A DNA stretch of 64,000 nucleotides from Diogma glabrata (GCA_963693315.1 OY856188.1:199124127-199188126); one strand, 5' to 3'. Shown: positions 12,791-23,099, counted from the first letter of the stretch. Notes: a model not told the origin generated them from the sequence alone. Made by a program: numbers and translations.

Positions 12791-14767
12791 TCATAATCGG
12801 ATGTCTTTTGAAGGGTAAGTCCCCATGTCATTACCATCTAAATTCGTACATTCATACAGGTTCTTACCAATCTTGTATTTTATTATGGCTGGTACTAATT
12901 GTGAAGCTATCTTACCTGAACGTTTATTAGCAGCACCACCCAAGCGATGTTGCCGTACCGAGACCCGCTGTTGTGGCCGAAAAGTTTGTGGTCGAGTTCG
13001 CGTTCGCCAAATATATTGCTGTTGAGGCCTTTGTAGCGCAGCTATTAAATGTTGTTGCACGTTAGATCTGAAGTTCGCTAACTGATCCGCATGATAAAGT
13101 GCTTGGGCAACTGGAACTGCGAGACTATGTGTTCGTTCTTGGTTACGATCACTCTGAACTAGATCAGCTATAAATGAAGGAGTGATGCCAAAGTCTCTCC
13201 AAAAATCTGCACCCAGGTACACCTCCTCCTTCAGACTTGGGACTACATAGAACCTAAAAGATTTTGTAAAACCGTTGAAAGAAATTGGAACGTCGACGTA
13301 TCCCAAAATATGGTTACGTGTGCCATCCACTGTACGGATGAAAGATGAAAACTTACGATATGAGATTCCGGCATTATTTAATAACTCTAAAGAATTTCTT
13401 CCTAGAAAACTGATAGCAGCCCTATTATCCAGAAGTCCATATACAATTTTATCAAGGATGTCGATGTAAACATGTGGCCTAGAATCATTTAGTTCGGAAA
13501 TGATAGAAACAACACATGCTTTATTGAAAATCTGTCGCAACTTTAGATAGCGTTTAAAACGTTCATGGCGCTTTAAAGAAATTAGTTTTCGTCGAACCGG
13601 AATTTGAACTGAGCTGGATTTTGGTTCATTGTGTATACCTTTTGAAGTACAGTGATTAATTATCGGTTGTTCGTTCGTAATTATCGAAAAGGTTTCCATT
13701 GCTTCTGTGGCAATGCATCGGGTTCGGTATTCATTAGTTTGCATTTCTAGATGACAAGTTGTTTTCGATGTTGTTGGGAAAGATGACCATAGCGTTTCAT
13801 ATTTCTGGCACAGTACCCGCAAGTCAGCTAGGGTAACTACATTAGCCACCATTGTAGCACTTTTTAATTTATCTGACATGCCTTCCCTTACGATCTCAAT
13901 CATCTCCCTCTCTGAAAATGGTTGAGCCAGTCTTCTGTTGAGCTTGCTAACCTCTATGATGTAATCAAATATCATCTCATTTTCATTTTGTCTTCTGTTT
14001 AGTAGTGCACTCAGTACAGCCTTATCGTCGTTAAGAGTACCAAACGTTCGCAATAAACTTTCTCGGAGTATGGAGTAGGTCACCACCCGATACTCATAAG
14101 TAAGGTTTATATAATGTTTATCCGCGGTTCCACGAAGATACCGGGGAACGATTGACTTTAAATCATCAATGGTCACCTGATCCCTCCGTGCAGCCACTTC
14201 AACCAAATGGATGAACTCGTGAGCATCTGGTGATGACCCATCCCCTGAGAATAGAGGAAGCCAATCTGTGCAAAATTGACTCAAGTCCTGATAGTCTTCG
14301 TACTCTTCCTGCTGCATTACTGGTGCTGGCACTGCCTGTATCCTAGCCACTTGTTGATATGAAGGTAGAGGAGACAAAGATTTAATCTTATTGAGTGATT
14401 CATTCAAATTCCTAGTGGCATAATTACGGCCGTACACAATTTCATTACTGTCACTCAATCGGTTGACACGATCTAGATAATGTTTAACACGGTTTAAAAG
14501 ACCCTGTAAAATATGTGGTTGTACTGAGGGTACAAGATCCCTCGCTTTACTGGACAAAAATAAGGCAGCGTCTACAATCGCTTCGCTTTCTTCAGTCATG
14601 TTTACTGCATGAGATTGAGTTATCCTTGTTGCTGGATTACGCGCAGCGTCATTCAATTGTTGTATCCAGTCCTCGCTGTTGTACTGTATGTCCCGGAGGA
14701 AGCACTCGACCCACAACTCGTATTCTTCAAGACCGTAGAACGGATGGTCCAACGGAACAACTGACAT
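12791..14767 (-). CDS. Gag-protease polyprotein with fused integrase C-terminal tail (Ty3/gypsy)
   Basis: Open for 658 codons. Residues ~165-330 fit a retrotransposon Gag capsid (LPLFSGDG, DAHEFIHLVE, YSILRESLLRTFG, LNRRQNENE, EREMIEIVREGM). No CCHC zinc knuckle is seen after it. Residues ~430-530 fit an aspartic protease: VYIDIL, GLLDNRAAISFLG at 444-456, and YLGADFWRDFGI at 517-528. The catalytic triplet, normally D-T-G or D-S-G, reads D-N-R here, so the protease should be inactive. From about residue 540 the frame is integrase C-terminal sequence: QRVSVRQHRL, then KIGKNLYEC and NDMGTYPSKDIRL, the gypsy 'GTYHAKDIR'-like end. RT, RNase H and the integrase core are missing, deleted in frame. 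The ATG at 14767 is the first in frame and gives a normal Gag N-terminus. Known: Gag builds the particle. Inferred: the protein could serve as a particle protein mobilised by partner proteins in trans. Confidence 0.85.
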   Translation of the reverse strand: MSVVPLDHPFYGLEEYELWVECFLRDIQYNSEDWIQQLNDAARNPATRITQSHAVNMTEESEAIVDAALFLSSKARDLVPSVQPHILQGLLNRVKHYLDRVNRLSDSNEIVYGRNYATRNLNESLNKIKSLSPLPSYQQVARIQAVPAPVMQQEEYEDYQDLSQFCTDWLPLFSGDGSSPDAHEFIHLVEVAARRDQVTIDDLKSIVPRYLRGTADKHYINLTYEYRVVTYSILRESLLRTFGTLNDDKAVLSALLNRRQNENEMIFDYIIEVSKLNRRLAQPFSEREMIEIVREGMSDKLKSATMVANVVTLADLRVLCQKYETLWSSFPTTSKTTCHLEMQTNEYRTRCIATEAMETFSIITNEQPIINHCTSKGIHNEPKSSSVQIPVRRKLISLKRHERFKRYLKLRQIFNKACVVSIISELNDSRPHVYIDILDKIVYGLLDNRAAISFLGRNSLELLNNAGISYRKFSSFIRTVDGTRNHILGYVDVPISFNGFTKSFRFYVVPSLKEEVYLGADFWRDFGITPSFIADLVQSDRNQERTHSLAVPVAQALYHADQLANFRSNVQQHLIAALQRPQQQYIWRTRTRPQTFRPQQRVSVRQHRLGGAANKRSGKIASQLVPAIIKYKIGKNLYECTNLDGNDMGTYPSKDIRL

Positions 14768-16385
14768 TTCTTTTTTGTTGTCAGATTTTATGTAAAAAAG
14801 GACAAAAAATATAAAAAAAAATGCAACTCAACAAAACCAACAACAAACGATAATGATCGTGACCCCCTAAAATGTTTTTCCGCGCAAAAATGTCAAAAAA
14901 CACAACAACCGTAAAAGAATTGTAAAGCGTAATAAAGATTGTAAGTCGACTCAAAATCGTGAACACGCGACCAACAACAGCAGAAAGAAATATACAAATA
15001 CCTTGAATAATCAACTCCTTCAACCTTCGTTTTACAGAGAAAAATTTATTGATCTTAAAGATCCTAGGAAAAAAAATTATTATTTAAATATTTAAATGCA
15101 AAAAAATATTGATTTACTTACAATCTATTTATTCTGTTGCAACTAGTACACCTTGATTTACTTATTGAGTAGGAAAAATTTAATTATTTATTTTCTTGAT
15201 GTTCAATGCTTATTTATTTAATATATAAATTATTCAATATATAAATATATATATTTATTTATTTATTTATAAAATGAGAAAATATTCATTTATTTAATTA
15301 TTTAATTATTTATTTATTGAATTTTAAAAAAATGTATATATATTTATTTATGAAGAATAAAAAATATTTATTTATCAAAATATGTGTGAGAAAATATTTA
15401 TTTGTAAAAATATTTATAAATTAAAATATTTATTTATTTATTAATTTATTTAAAAAAGGAGAGATTTATTTATTTATTTATTTATAATTGTTAGAGATTT
15501 TTCCTGGGCAAAGCCCACACCGATTGACTGTATAATCAAAAAATTTTTAAAAGGAATTGTAACGAAGATTCGAAGTGGAAAATCGAACTCGCGATCTCTT
15601 CCCAGAAACGACATGTGAGGTCTAGAACAAAAATAGGCCTAAAAATCCTAAAATCTACATTCTAGTACCCTCCCGCGTGATGAAATGAATTCAGCATTGT
15701 TTAAAGATTCAGCCTAAATATCTGTTATCTACAAAAATCATATGCTGAGTTCATTCATCCTTAAAACTAAGAAAAATATAAAACTAGAAAAGTTAAGAAA
15801 AACAATTAAGACTAATATCGTTTGTTGGGAGTAGACCAGTATAGAGTACCAGTCTCCAGATCCGATTTCAGTACAAGACCGAATTTACTATTGAAACGCG
15901 ATGTTGGATGGATTTGCTAAGTCCATTGAAATTGTGAAGGGAGGTTGGGTTGAACGTTGGTTCTTCCCAACAAAGTGGAGATCTGGATGCAGTTTCACTT
16001 GTATGGAGGAGTGCTTAGCATTGTAGAAGCGATCCTGGCTGTCCGTAGGACTGACAGGCTTCCCTTCTCTTCCGCATAAACACTCGACCAGTAAAGCTGC
16101 ATTCAGTCTCCAAAGGAAAACTAATTGAAATTTTACTAATATTAAAAAAAACCCGCTTGGTGATCGCATGCCAAAAGACAGAGGCGACCCTTAACCAACG
16201 AAACATGTTAAGAAGGTTAAGCCTTCTTGGATTCTTTCTTAGAGATACCCATATTTTAATTAGATTATAACGTTGTAAAAATTATTTGTTGCATCATAAA
16301 CATCGATTAAATATAAAGATATATGACAATACAATAGTATAAAAAAATACAGTAGGTATATAAAAAAAACACCATAGGTATATAA
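14768..16385 (-). other. Gypsy leader, part 1: low-complexity and unassigned DNA
   Basis: 15050-15490 is dominated by ATTTATTT-type low complexity. 15540-15680 and 15790-16210 are less AT-rich, but I recognise no protein in any frame. On the minus strand this lies upstream of Gag. A possible tRNA-like minus-strand patch near 15565-15605 (GAGTTCGAT) is too weak to call. Confidence 0.45.
16378..16385 (+). repeat. 8-bp target duplication GTATATAA, left
   Basis: GTATATAA precedes the hAT-like element and is repeated exactly at 18273-18280. Confidence 0.85.
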
Positions 16386-18272
16386 CAGAGGTGGCCAAGC
16401 TTCACTACATGTAGAGCCGCAGTACAATAATCTCTCGTTACGAGAGCCAACATAAAAAATAAAAAATTTCAAAAGTATCAGTTGTTTGGAAATATTTATT
16501 TTATTGAAAAAAACAAATATGTAATTATGGTTATCAGTACATACAAATACGTATTTAAATTTTGTTACATGACATGCTTGCTGGTAGATAGCATGTTTGT
16601 TTGCAACTTGCCCGTGAATTTTCTGAAATCTGGTTCATAGTTTGTTAGCGCAGTACGAATTAATTAAATAATTAATAAAAAAGTGATTCACAACAATATG
16701 TTGTACCGAATATGGACAGTAATCTGGATGGAGATTTTTTCAAATTGGGGTACTTTGATTGAGACACTAGTTTCCAAAACTCATTTGGAGATTGTGTGGC
16801 TTTGTGATGCATTTAAAGAACGTGATCTTCCTGTAGCTCTAGTAATTCCATTTCTCCTGAGGCACTATCATGCAAAATATAACAAGGAATCGATAAGCCC
16901 TCGTTAATAATGTTAATTTCGAATGGATTTACAAGTAAATTAAGAGAAATATTTAACTTATCCCCATTCTATGAATTCACACAAAAGTATTGTCTAGAAA
17001 TTTTATGCAAAAAATCCCATATAATGTAATAAACATTTTCATAATATGGAGTCTAATGACAGTGGAGAAATTTAGCTTAAGTAAAAATAAATAAGTGATG
17101 AAGAAGTTTCAACTTTGAAATTGTCATCGCCTCAACGGCGTAATCGATAGCGTGTCTGCCCAAGGATTCGAGCCGAGCACTGACGAGGTAGGTTCGAATC
17201 CCAACCGAAACACGAAAAATGTGAAGTGGAGTTTTTTTCTTAGAAACTTCTAACCATACCTTTGAATTGAAAAAATTCCAATTACTTCTTTACTTACTTG
17301 AGTTTAATTAATCTCAAAAATCCAAAGCTAATTTTTTTTTGTTTTAACCAACACGAAAATTATCCGACTTGTTGATATTTTTGAATAAGAGCACAAAATT
17401 TACCAAAATCAGCGCTGTCGTTTTTAAAAAGTAAAAAATAATGGGTATATTTGCCTGGGTCAGCGGAGTATTTTAACAGCGCATGCATCAATGAAATTAC
17501 TTTTACTCATGAGATTTGAGCAACTTTTTATTATTATTTTTTAATAGTAGCACAACGCTTTAAAATGTAGCTAGTCTCATTCTCTATTAATCATGAGAGC
17601 TTAGGCTAGGTTCATTCTCTATTAATCAATCTTACTGTCGTAGATTTAGGAGCGGTTGAGGTGGCATATGTCGGATTTGCACGTGTTTTTTAATTCTATT
17701 TAATTATGAACTTATTCATTTTTTAATTGGAATATTAAAGGATACATTAAATTTAACGTCGGCAAATCGCCTAAAGATAAAATATCAAAAATATTGTTTA
17801 TAAAAAATTGCAGAAAAAGATAATCATAGAAAAACAAACGAATCCAAAAGGAAAGACTTTTGATTTTAAGAAAGATTTTTGTGCATTAATTTGAGACGAA
17901 TGCCGGTGATTTTATTGTTAGTCCACTAGAATATGTTAAACGTATAACCTTAAATAAAAAAATTAGTTAAATTTATTTATAACAGCGGATTATAAACTTG
18001 ATTCGCGAAGTAAAGTAGTATCAAACTAAAACAAAATCGCAAAACACTCCAATAGTAGTAACTTCGACAGGACGGACCTAAATATAATAATATGATTGCA
18101 TTGAATCATATTATATTAAACAGCATTATAAATTATATGAATTATTTATAATTTTGTTACAATTTTTATGAATTATTAAATATTATTTAATTTTTTCATT
18201 TCTTTTCGAGAGCCGCATTTATTCTTTCAAAGAGCCGCATGCGGCTCGCGAGCCGCGGTTTGGCCATGTGTG
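16386..18272. mobile_element. hAT-like non-autonomous DNA transposon (hAT-B)
   Basis: Left end CAGAGGTGGCCAAGC and right end, reverse-complemented, CACACATGGCCAAACC form imperfect terminal inverted repeats. Both flanks carry the same 8 bp, GTATATAA, as expected for hAT transposition. Close to the right end is the palindrome-rich AGAGCCGCATGCGGCTCGCG AGCCGC, a pattern common in hAT elements. The left end has the matching AGAGCCGC. No transposase domain is visible; a 74-codon frame at 16683-16907 is unrecognised. The element sits inside the gypsy leader, so it inserted after or was carried by it. Confidence 0.85.
17136..17201 (+). ncRNA. tRNA-derived SINE-head-like sequence with Pol III boxes A and B
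   Basis: CGGCGTAATCG (17136-17146) fits box A TRGYNNARNNG at 10 of 11 positions, and GGTTCGAATCC (17191-17201) is an exact box B. The 44-bp spacing fits a tRNA-type internal promoter. The flanks do not fold into a proper acceptor stem and the T arm pairs poorly, so this is not a working tRNA gene. A SINE head or tRNA pseudogene, lying inside hAT-B, is the best reading. Confidence 0.5.
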
Positions 18273-18280
18273 GTATATAA
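18273..18280 (+). repeat. 8-bp target duplication GTATATAA, right
   Basis: Exact copy of 16378-16385 directly after the right end of hAT-B. Confidence 0.85.
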
Positions 18281-18564
18281 TAATACAATAGATATATATA
18301 AAAAAAATTCAATCAAGTAACAAACAACAGATGCAACAAAATTATCACAACTTACAATATTTACCGTATCATTCAAAAAATGTAAAAATATCAAAAATAT
18401 ATTACAACATCCAACATATTATAAAAAAAAAATCGCAATATGCCGATATTTAATATACAGAAAAAATAACAACAAAATTCAAAATATTGAAATATTATCA
18501 GAAAATATTAAAATATGAAACTTATTGTGTGTTTTATAACGGGTTACCTGTTATAAAACCGGTT

Positions 18565-18582
18565 TGTTTTTGTTCGGCGCCA
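18565..18582 (-). promoter_or_regulatory. Primer-binding site of the gypsy element
   Basis: On the minus strand, two bases after the 5' LTR's closing CA, the sequence reads TGGCGCCGAACAAAAACA. Its start resembles the tRNA-Lys(UUU) primer site TGGCGCCCGAACA with one C missing. The position is right for a primer-binding site; the tRNA identity is inference. Confidence 0.6.
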
Positions 18583-18584
18583 TG

Positions 18585-20261
18585 TGTAAAGCCTGGACCT
18601 TACAATTTAAATAATAGATGCTTAGGCATCTATTTATCCAAGGGTTTTATATTTAAACATTCCAAAAATAATACATGAATAAGCGGACTAAACCATGCGT
18701 GGACTCTACCGCGGAAAAATCTCTAATACACAAAACTACTTTAGCAGACCATTAGGTCTAAAACAAAAATTTAAATCAAATTCAAAGAATATAAACAAAA
18801 GGACATAAAAATACCTTAATTAATTATGCTGCAGGATGTTTGTGGTTGTTTTGATCGTTGTATGTCGCTTATAGCTAATTTCTTATGCGCTGGTACACTT
18901 CAATATTCTTTTGCCTTTCAAAACCTTTTTCTACAGCTTGCACTAGATGATGGTCTTCCATATGCGTTTTTATCCATTTGTTGTTTAAGAATTTTGATAC
19001 GGTAATCTTAATTTCACCTATTTTAATCTCCATATAGAAGATGCGCAGTACTTTCATCAAATCTTCACATAAACACAAAATTTTGTTTAATCACAATTTT
19101 CTTTTTCTTTTTAATCAGATTCAAATATAAATATTTTTTTTTTCTTATCTTTTACATATATATACATATCGAAAAATTAATATAATTTACGTTCATGATA
19201 AAACTTGATCACATTTTCTTTTTTTTTTTTCAATTTTCATTTTTGTTTCAATTTATGCTATTAACGTTAAAACAAACTAAACTCAGTAAGAAAGACAGTT
19301 TTCTTAAAGATGCGCAACCGCATCCTCGAATGACTTCGATATTTAATTTATTCCTGAAAATCACAACCGCGACTGCCAATTTTGAGTTTTATTTTTTATT
19401 TTAATTTTATGTTTAAATTTTGCGATTTAAAAATCGTAACCGAACCTTTTAAGTTTTAACATGATTTTGTAGATAAAATCATACTGACCTAATTATCAAA
19501 AATTCTTTGTTTAAATAATCTAAACGAAGGGGAGCGAAGGAGATGACCATTCAAAAATTTTGTATATTTCTCTCTGTTTCAAACAAAGGAATTTAATCGG
19601 TTTTTTTAGAACGAGATCGTCAACCAATTATAAAAAAAAAGAAAGAAGGATCGACAACATATAATTCGTGTTGGTTTTGTTTTCAGTTATTATAGAGAGA
19701 ACGAAATAACAATAACCACGAAATGCAACAATTTTGTTAACAGTTTAATTAAACAGATGATGATGAGATTGTGTCTGATAGCATCAACAAAGAAATGAAA
19801 AATGCAATTACAACTACATGAGTTTTATTTTTGTTTGATTAAAACAAAGTAGAAGAATGTTTACGAATTTAAGCAATGTTAATTGTGAGACTGATAGTTT
19901 TGTTAATAGAAATTGTTACTGAATCAACACGACGTGTTGTTTTAGCAACGCGATTAATTAATGGTTTTGATACTGGTTCATTATGTAATGTATTTTTGTT
20001 GAACTAAGTTGCTGTTTCATGTAGTTACGGATGTTAAACTGAAGATTACCAAGTAGTGAGTTTATAAGGGAGAGAAGAAATAGAACAGTGTGGTGACTGA
20101 AGAAAATGTATCCTTGACTGTTCGTTGACCGTTAAATCTCACTACCAAGGCATACATTTCCTTCAGTCTACCAATACAGAACCTGCACTCGTTCTGGAGT
20201 GGGATGTAGACTCTCTTATAAACGCTATTGGTTAGATAATTCCCCAGATTGCGGCATAACA
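18585..20261 (-). repeat. 5' LTR of the gypsy element
   Basis: Twin of 9928-11604 at a constant offset of 8657. On the minus strand it runs from TGTTATGCC (at 20261) to CTTTACA (at 18585). As the 5' LTR it should hold the promoter of the Gag frame, but I cannot place the start site. Confidence 0.88.
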
Positions 20262-20265
20262 ATCA
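20262..20265 (+). repeat. Target duplication ATCA, right
   Basis: Directly after the 5' LTR; pairs with 9924-9927. Confidence 0.85.
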
Positions 20266-20464
20266 AACTAAAAATCAAAATATACCGAACACATCAATTC
20301 AAAATTGACATTTAGATTGACATTTCAAAACTAAGGATTGTTTTGGTAATATTTGCATAATTTTATAAATAATAAATAAATCTTTAATTGGTTTTGTTTT
20401 GATTCTAATTTAAAATATTTTAATTTTTCAGATGAACTAAAAAACTCACGATAATGCGTGAACA
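20266..20464 (+). mobile_element. Long direct repeat 2, right part
   Basis: Resumes the homology to 5528-5724, from AACTAAAAATC to GCGTGAACA, with a small CTAA insertion near 20330. After GAACA the two copies diverge (TACTGGCG at the first, GTTCTCATG here). Confidence 0.75.
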
Positions 20465-20811
20465 GTTCTCATGCAAAAATAGTTTTGACTTTTGATTATG
20501 AAATATATGATTTCGAACAGTTGACAGTTTCATGTATTTGACGAGCAATAGTTCATAAGAAATTTATGGTGGTCGATATTAAGTTCATTCTCAGTATCGA
20601 TCACTTCAAAATCGCTTCCTTCTCAGGTGAATCTCAAATCTTCAATATCAGATATTTTTTTTTACAGAGTATGTAACACACGCCAAGAAGTAGACCATGA
20701 TTTAGGTAAAATTGACGAATTGCTTCGATCTTTTGAATATGCTTTTGGAAACAGAAATTCCATCCTGTGTAGATGAAACCGAAATTTTTTTTTTTTGCGC
20801 CACAGATTTTG
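20465..20811. other. Unassigned non-coding stretch
   Basis: No gene or element ends recognised. A TTTTTTTTTACAG phrase near 20655-20667 looks like a splice acceptor but no open exon follows. Confidence 0.4.
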
Positions 20812-21060
20812 GGCCAGGCTTAACATTTTCCAACGGCCCAAACTTGGACAAAGTTTGGACTGATGTCCTGGGGCCAAGTCTGGTAAACCAGGCTTGAACC
20901 AAATTTGGCAAATAAGACTTGAGCCAGGTCTACCAAACCAATTTTTTTCCAGACCTTCTTTATATGTGTGGAAATCCAAAGCTAACTAGCCAAGGCTTGG
21001 CTCGCCAATACTGGTCCGAGATTGATCCGTTGTTTAATATTGGCCACTCCTACCCGGGTA
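20812..21060. mobile_element. CCCGGG-ended MITE-like repeat, copy A (left-truncated)
   Basis: Shares with 24090-24520 the phrases GGACTGATGTCCTGGGGCCAAG, split as GGACTGATGTCC and TGGGGCCAAGTCTGG, then TACCAAACCAATTTTT, CTAACTAGCCAAGGCTTGGC and the right end TACCCGGGTA (21051-21060). The middle part around CATTAGACTGG is missing and the left TACCCGGGTA end is lost. No coding capacity. Confidence 0.7.
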
Positions 21061-21304
21061 GTATACTCCTCGAGAGTCATGCTAAACTTAACCACTTTCA
21101 ATTTAATTGTGTCCACTATTTTTTTCCTTTTTATCAAAATCTTCGTGCAAAAGTTTAATTAAAGAACTTTCATTAGCGGTCAGTTTAAATCCATCTCGAG
21201 CTATTGTTTGGCTAGTGTATTTATTTCTAGTACTGGCCTGAATCGAAATGCCAACAGTATGCAAATTATAGATAATCTCTTTAAAACTCTTTCTCTAATA
21301 TCTT

Positions 21305-21480
21305 TTTCACGTGGTGCGTAGTGAAGTGTAGCGTATTTCAAAAACCACCAGGTGAACACAGAAAAAGTACAACGTAGCGTATTATGAACTCCATTCAAAT
21401 TGTGTGAAGTGTAGTAGAGTAGATTTTGAACTAAACCACGTGAACACTTTCGTAGCCTAGCGTAGTATGTTTTGACAGAT
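21305..21480. repeat. Inverted-repeat cluster with (C)ACGTGGT / GTGAACAC motifs
   Basis: TTCACGTGGT (21307) faces ACCACGTGAA (21434-21443), and between them ACCAGGTGAACAC occurs once more. Both sides continue with CGTAGTG or GTAG(T/C)G-rich DNA. A related end lies at 23307-23375 (TAGGTGAACAC, then reversed GCGTAGTG). It looks like a small MITE or the left end of a longer one. Confidence 0.5.
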
Positions 21481-22652
21481 TGTCGCCATTGTTTTAAGCA
21501 ATTGGTTGTGTATGACAATATGTGTGCTATAATTTTATTGAATAAAGATATTATGTTATAATTATTAATTATTAACATATGTAATAATAATATATTATAA
21601 TTATTTTAATACCCAAAATTTTATAACCAATGTTCATAAATTCCCAAAAAAACTTTATTTAGAATCCTCATCCAGTTGGCATGATATCTTCGGATATTCA
21701 AAACCTTTAAAGACTAAGGTATTCAACACCTTTAAAGACCATTAACAACAAGCTGTCTAAGGTGTGGTGAATGCAAATTTTTTTTCCCTTTTTTTTTTAT
21801 AGTTTTTGTTTAAAGAATGGATATAAGAACAATAAATACTATCACATATATAATATGACATAGGTCAACATTTCATGATATGGGCGATTTACAAGTTCCA
21901 ATATTTTTTTCCAGTAAAAAATGAAGCAATTAGTATATAATGATTTTCGTATGCGAGACAAGGACAACAATATAAATATGCAAAATTTTATTGGGGTTTA
22001 TTTCTAGTTTTTGGGCAAATGTTGCCATAATTCTCAGTTTTATGTTGGCCGGTAAGTATATTTTATGCCAGTTGGCATAATATATACTTACCAAAGTATA
22101 TTTTATGGCAGCAAAAATTATTTTCTTGCGACATAAATGATTTTATTAGGAAAAAATTAAGTTTTTGCTTGTCCAAGTTAGTTTTTTGTAAATAAAAATA
22201 TTTATTTATAATATTTTATCAAAACTTTGGTATTTTTTGTAATATTTTTAGTATTGGATGTCAAAATTTTATAGCATCGTCAATCGTCATTGTTGATTGT
22301 ATTGCATAGCATCGCCATTGTAAAATTTTATTGTTGTAATTTAAAAGTCGAAAGCTGAGTTCAAAGATGAAATTGATTAAAATTTGTTCGTCATCACTAT
22401 ATCATCACCAAGTATAATATTTAAAGCCTTTTATCCATATAAGAATCCATGTTTTTTATGTTTAAATTTTAATTTAATAAACATCAAACACCAAAAGAAT
22501 AATTAATTTTTTCAATGTTTATCTGTCAAAAATTATAGCACAATGCATTCTAGATTATAAATTTCTTTCTCTTTTTAACTACCAAAAATTTTATATCGCG
22601 TGTAGCTCTAACTTTCAGTAAAAAAAATGCTGGAAAAAAATGTTGGAACATG
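21481..22652. other. AT-rich stretch with one strong palindrome
   Basis: No gene. Contains the near-perfect palindrome at 22051-22092 and several fragments of TATTTTATGGCA. Otherwise AT-rich and unassigned. Confidence 0.45.
22051..22092. repeat. Near-perfect palindrome, 42 bp
   Basis: GGTAAGTATATTTTATGCCA faces TGGCATAATATATACTTACC across a 2-base centre. The arms differ at one position. It could extrude as a cruciform or be a very short foldback element. Confidence 0.85.
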
Positions 22653-23099
22653 CACTGAAAAAAAATTGAAGTTCATGACAACCTCATCTCGAAGTTGGCA
22701 GTTTATTATTCATGCAAAGAAAAATTATTTGCAAACAATTTCACTGTGATTGGGACAACTACACGATAACATTTTCCTAACAACAGAATGAGGTTTATTT
22801 AAAATATAAAGTGTTATATCCAATATAACAGTAGTTGAATAAAGATAATAACTTTTTCCCTGAAACAAATTTTCTTTGGCCTTATATCATGAATTTTACA
22901 TTTTAAAGTTTAAGTTTTTGAGATTAATTGAACTATATTTGATTTTCACATAAATATTTCGTGTGATTGTCTCAACTTCATCGATTTATAACTGTAGAGT
23001 TGTTGAAGCAATTTCGTAGTTTGATTCGCCATATGTGACCGCACGGTGAGGTTGAGACAATTGCATTTCGATTGGAAATAGGACATGTTTTTTTCAGTG
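22653..23099. mobile_element. CACTG-ended MITE-like element
   Basis: The left end CACTGAAAAAAA and right end TTTTTTTCAGTG are perfect 12-bp inverted repeats, 447 bp apart. The inner GATTGTCTCAAC and GGTTGAGACAAT form another inverted pair. A truncated relative lies at 2425-2609. No clear target duplication is seen, so the superfamily stays open; CACTG ends occur in several. Confidence 0.65.

Larger units (their letters stand above)
9928..20261 (-). mobile_element. Ty3/gypsy-type LTR retrotransposon, minus strand, pol-deleted
   Basis: Two 1677-bp direct repeats (9928-11604 and 18585-20261) bound the element. Read on the minus strand they start TGTTATGCC and end CTTTACA. A 4-bp duplication ATCA flanks the whole, and the empty site exists in the paralogous repeat at about 5524-5540. 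Inside, on the minus strand, lie a primer-site-like sequence (18565-18582), a leader of about 3.8 kb that contains a hAT insertion, a 658-codon Gag-protease-integrase-tail frame (12791-14767) and 1.2 kb without recognisable coding. RT, RNase H and the integrase core are absent, so it cannot be autonomous. All landmarks in the two LTRs keep the same offset of 8657, so no indel separates them and the insertion is young. Confidence 0.88.

Noticed and set aside
15565..15605. A minus-strand tRNA-like box B
   Set aside because: GAGTTCGATTTT departs from the box B consensus and no box A stands at the right distance.
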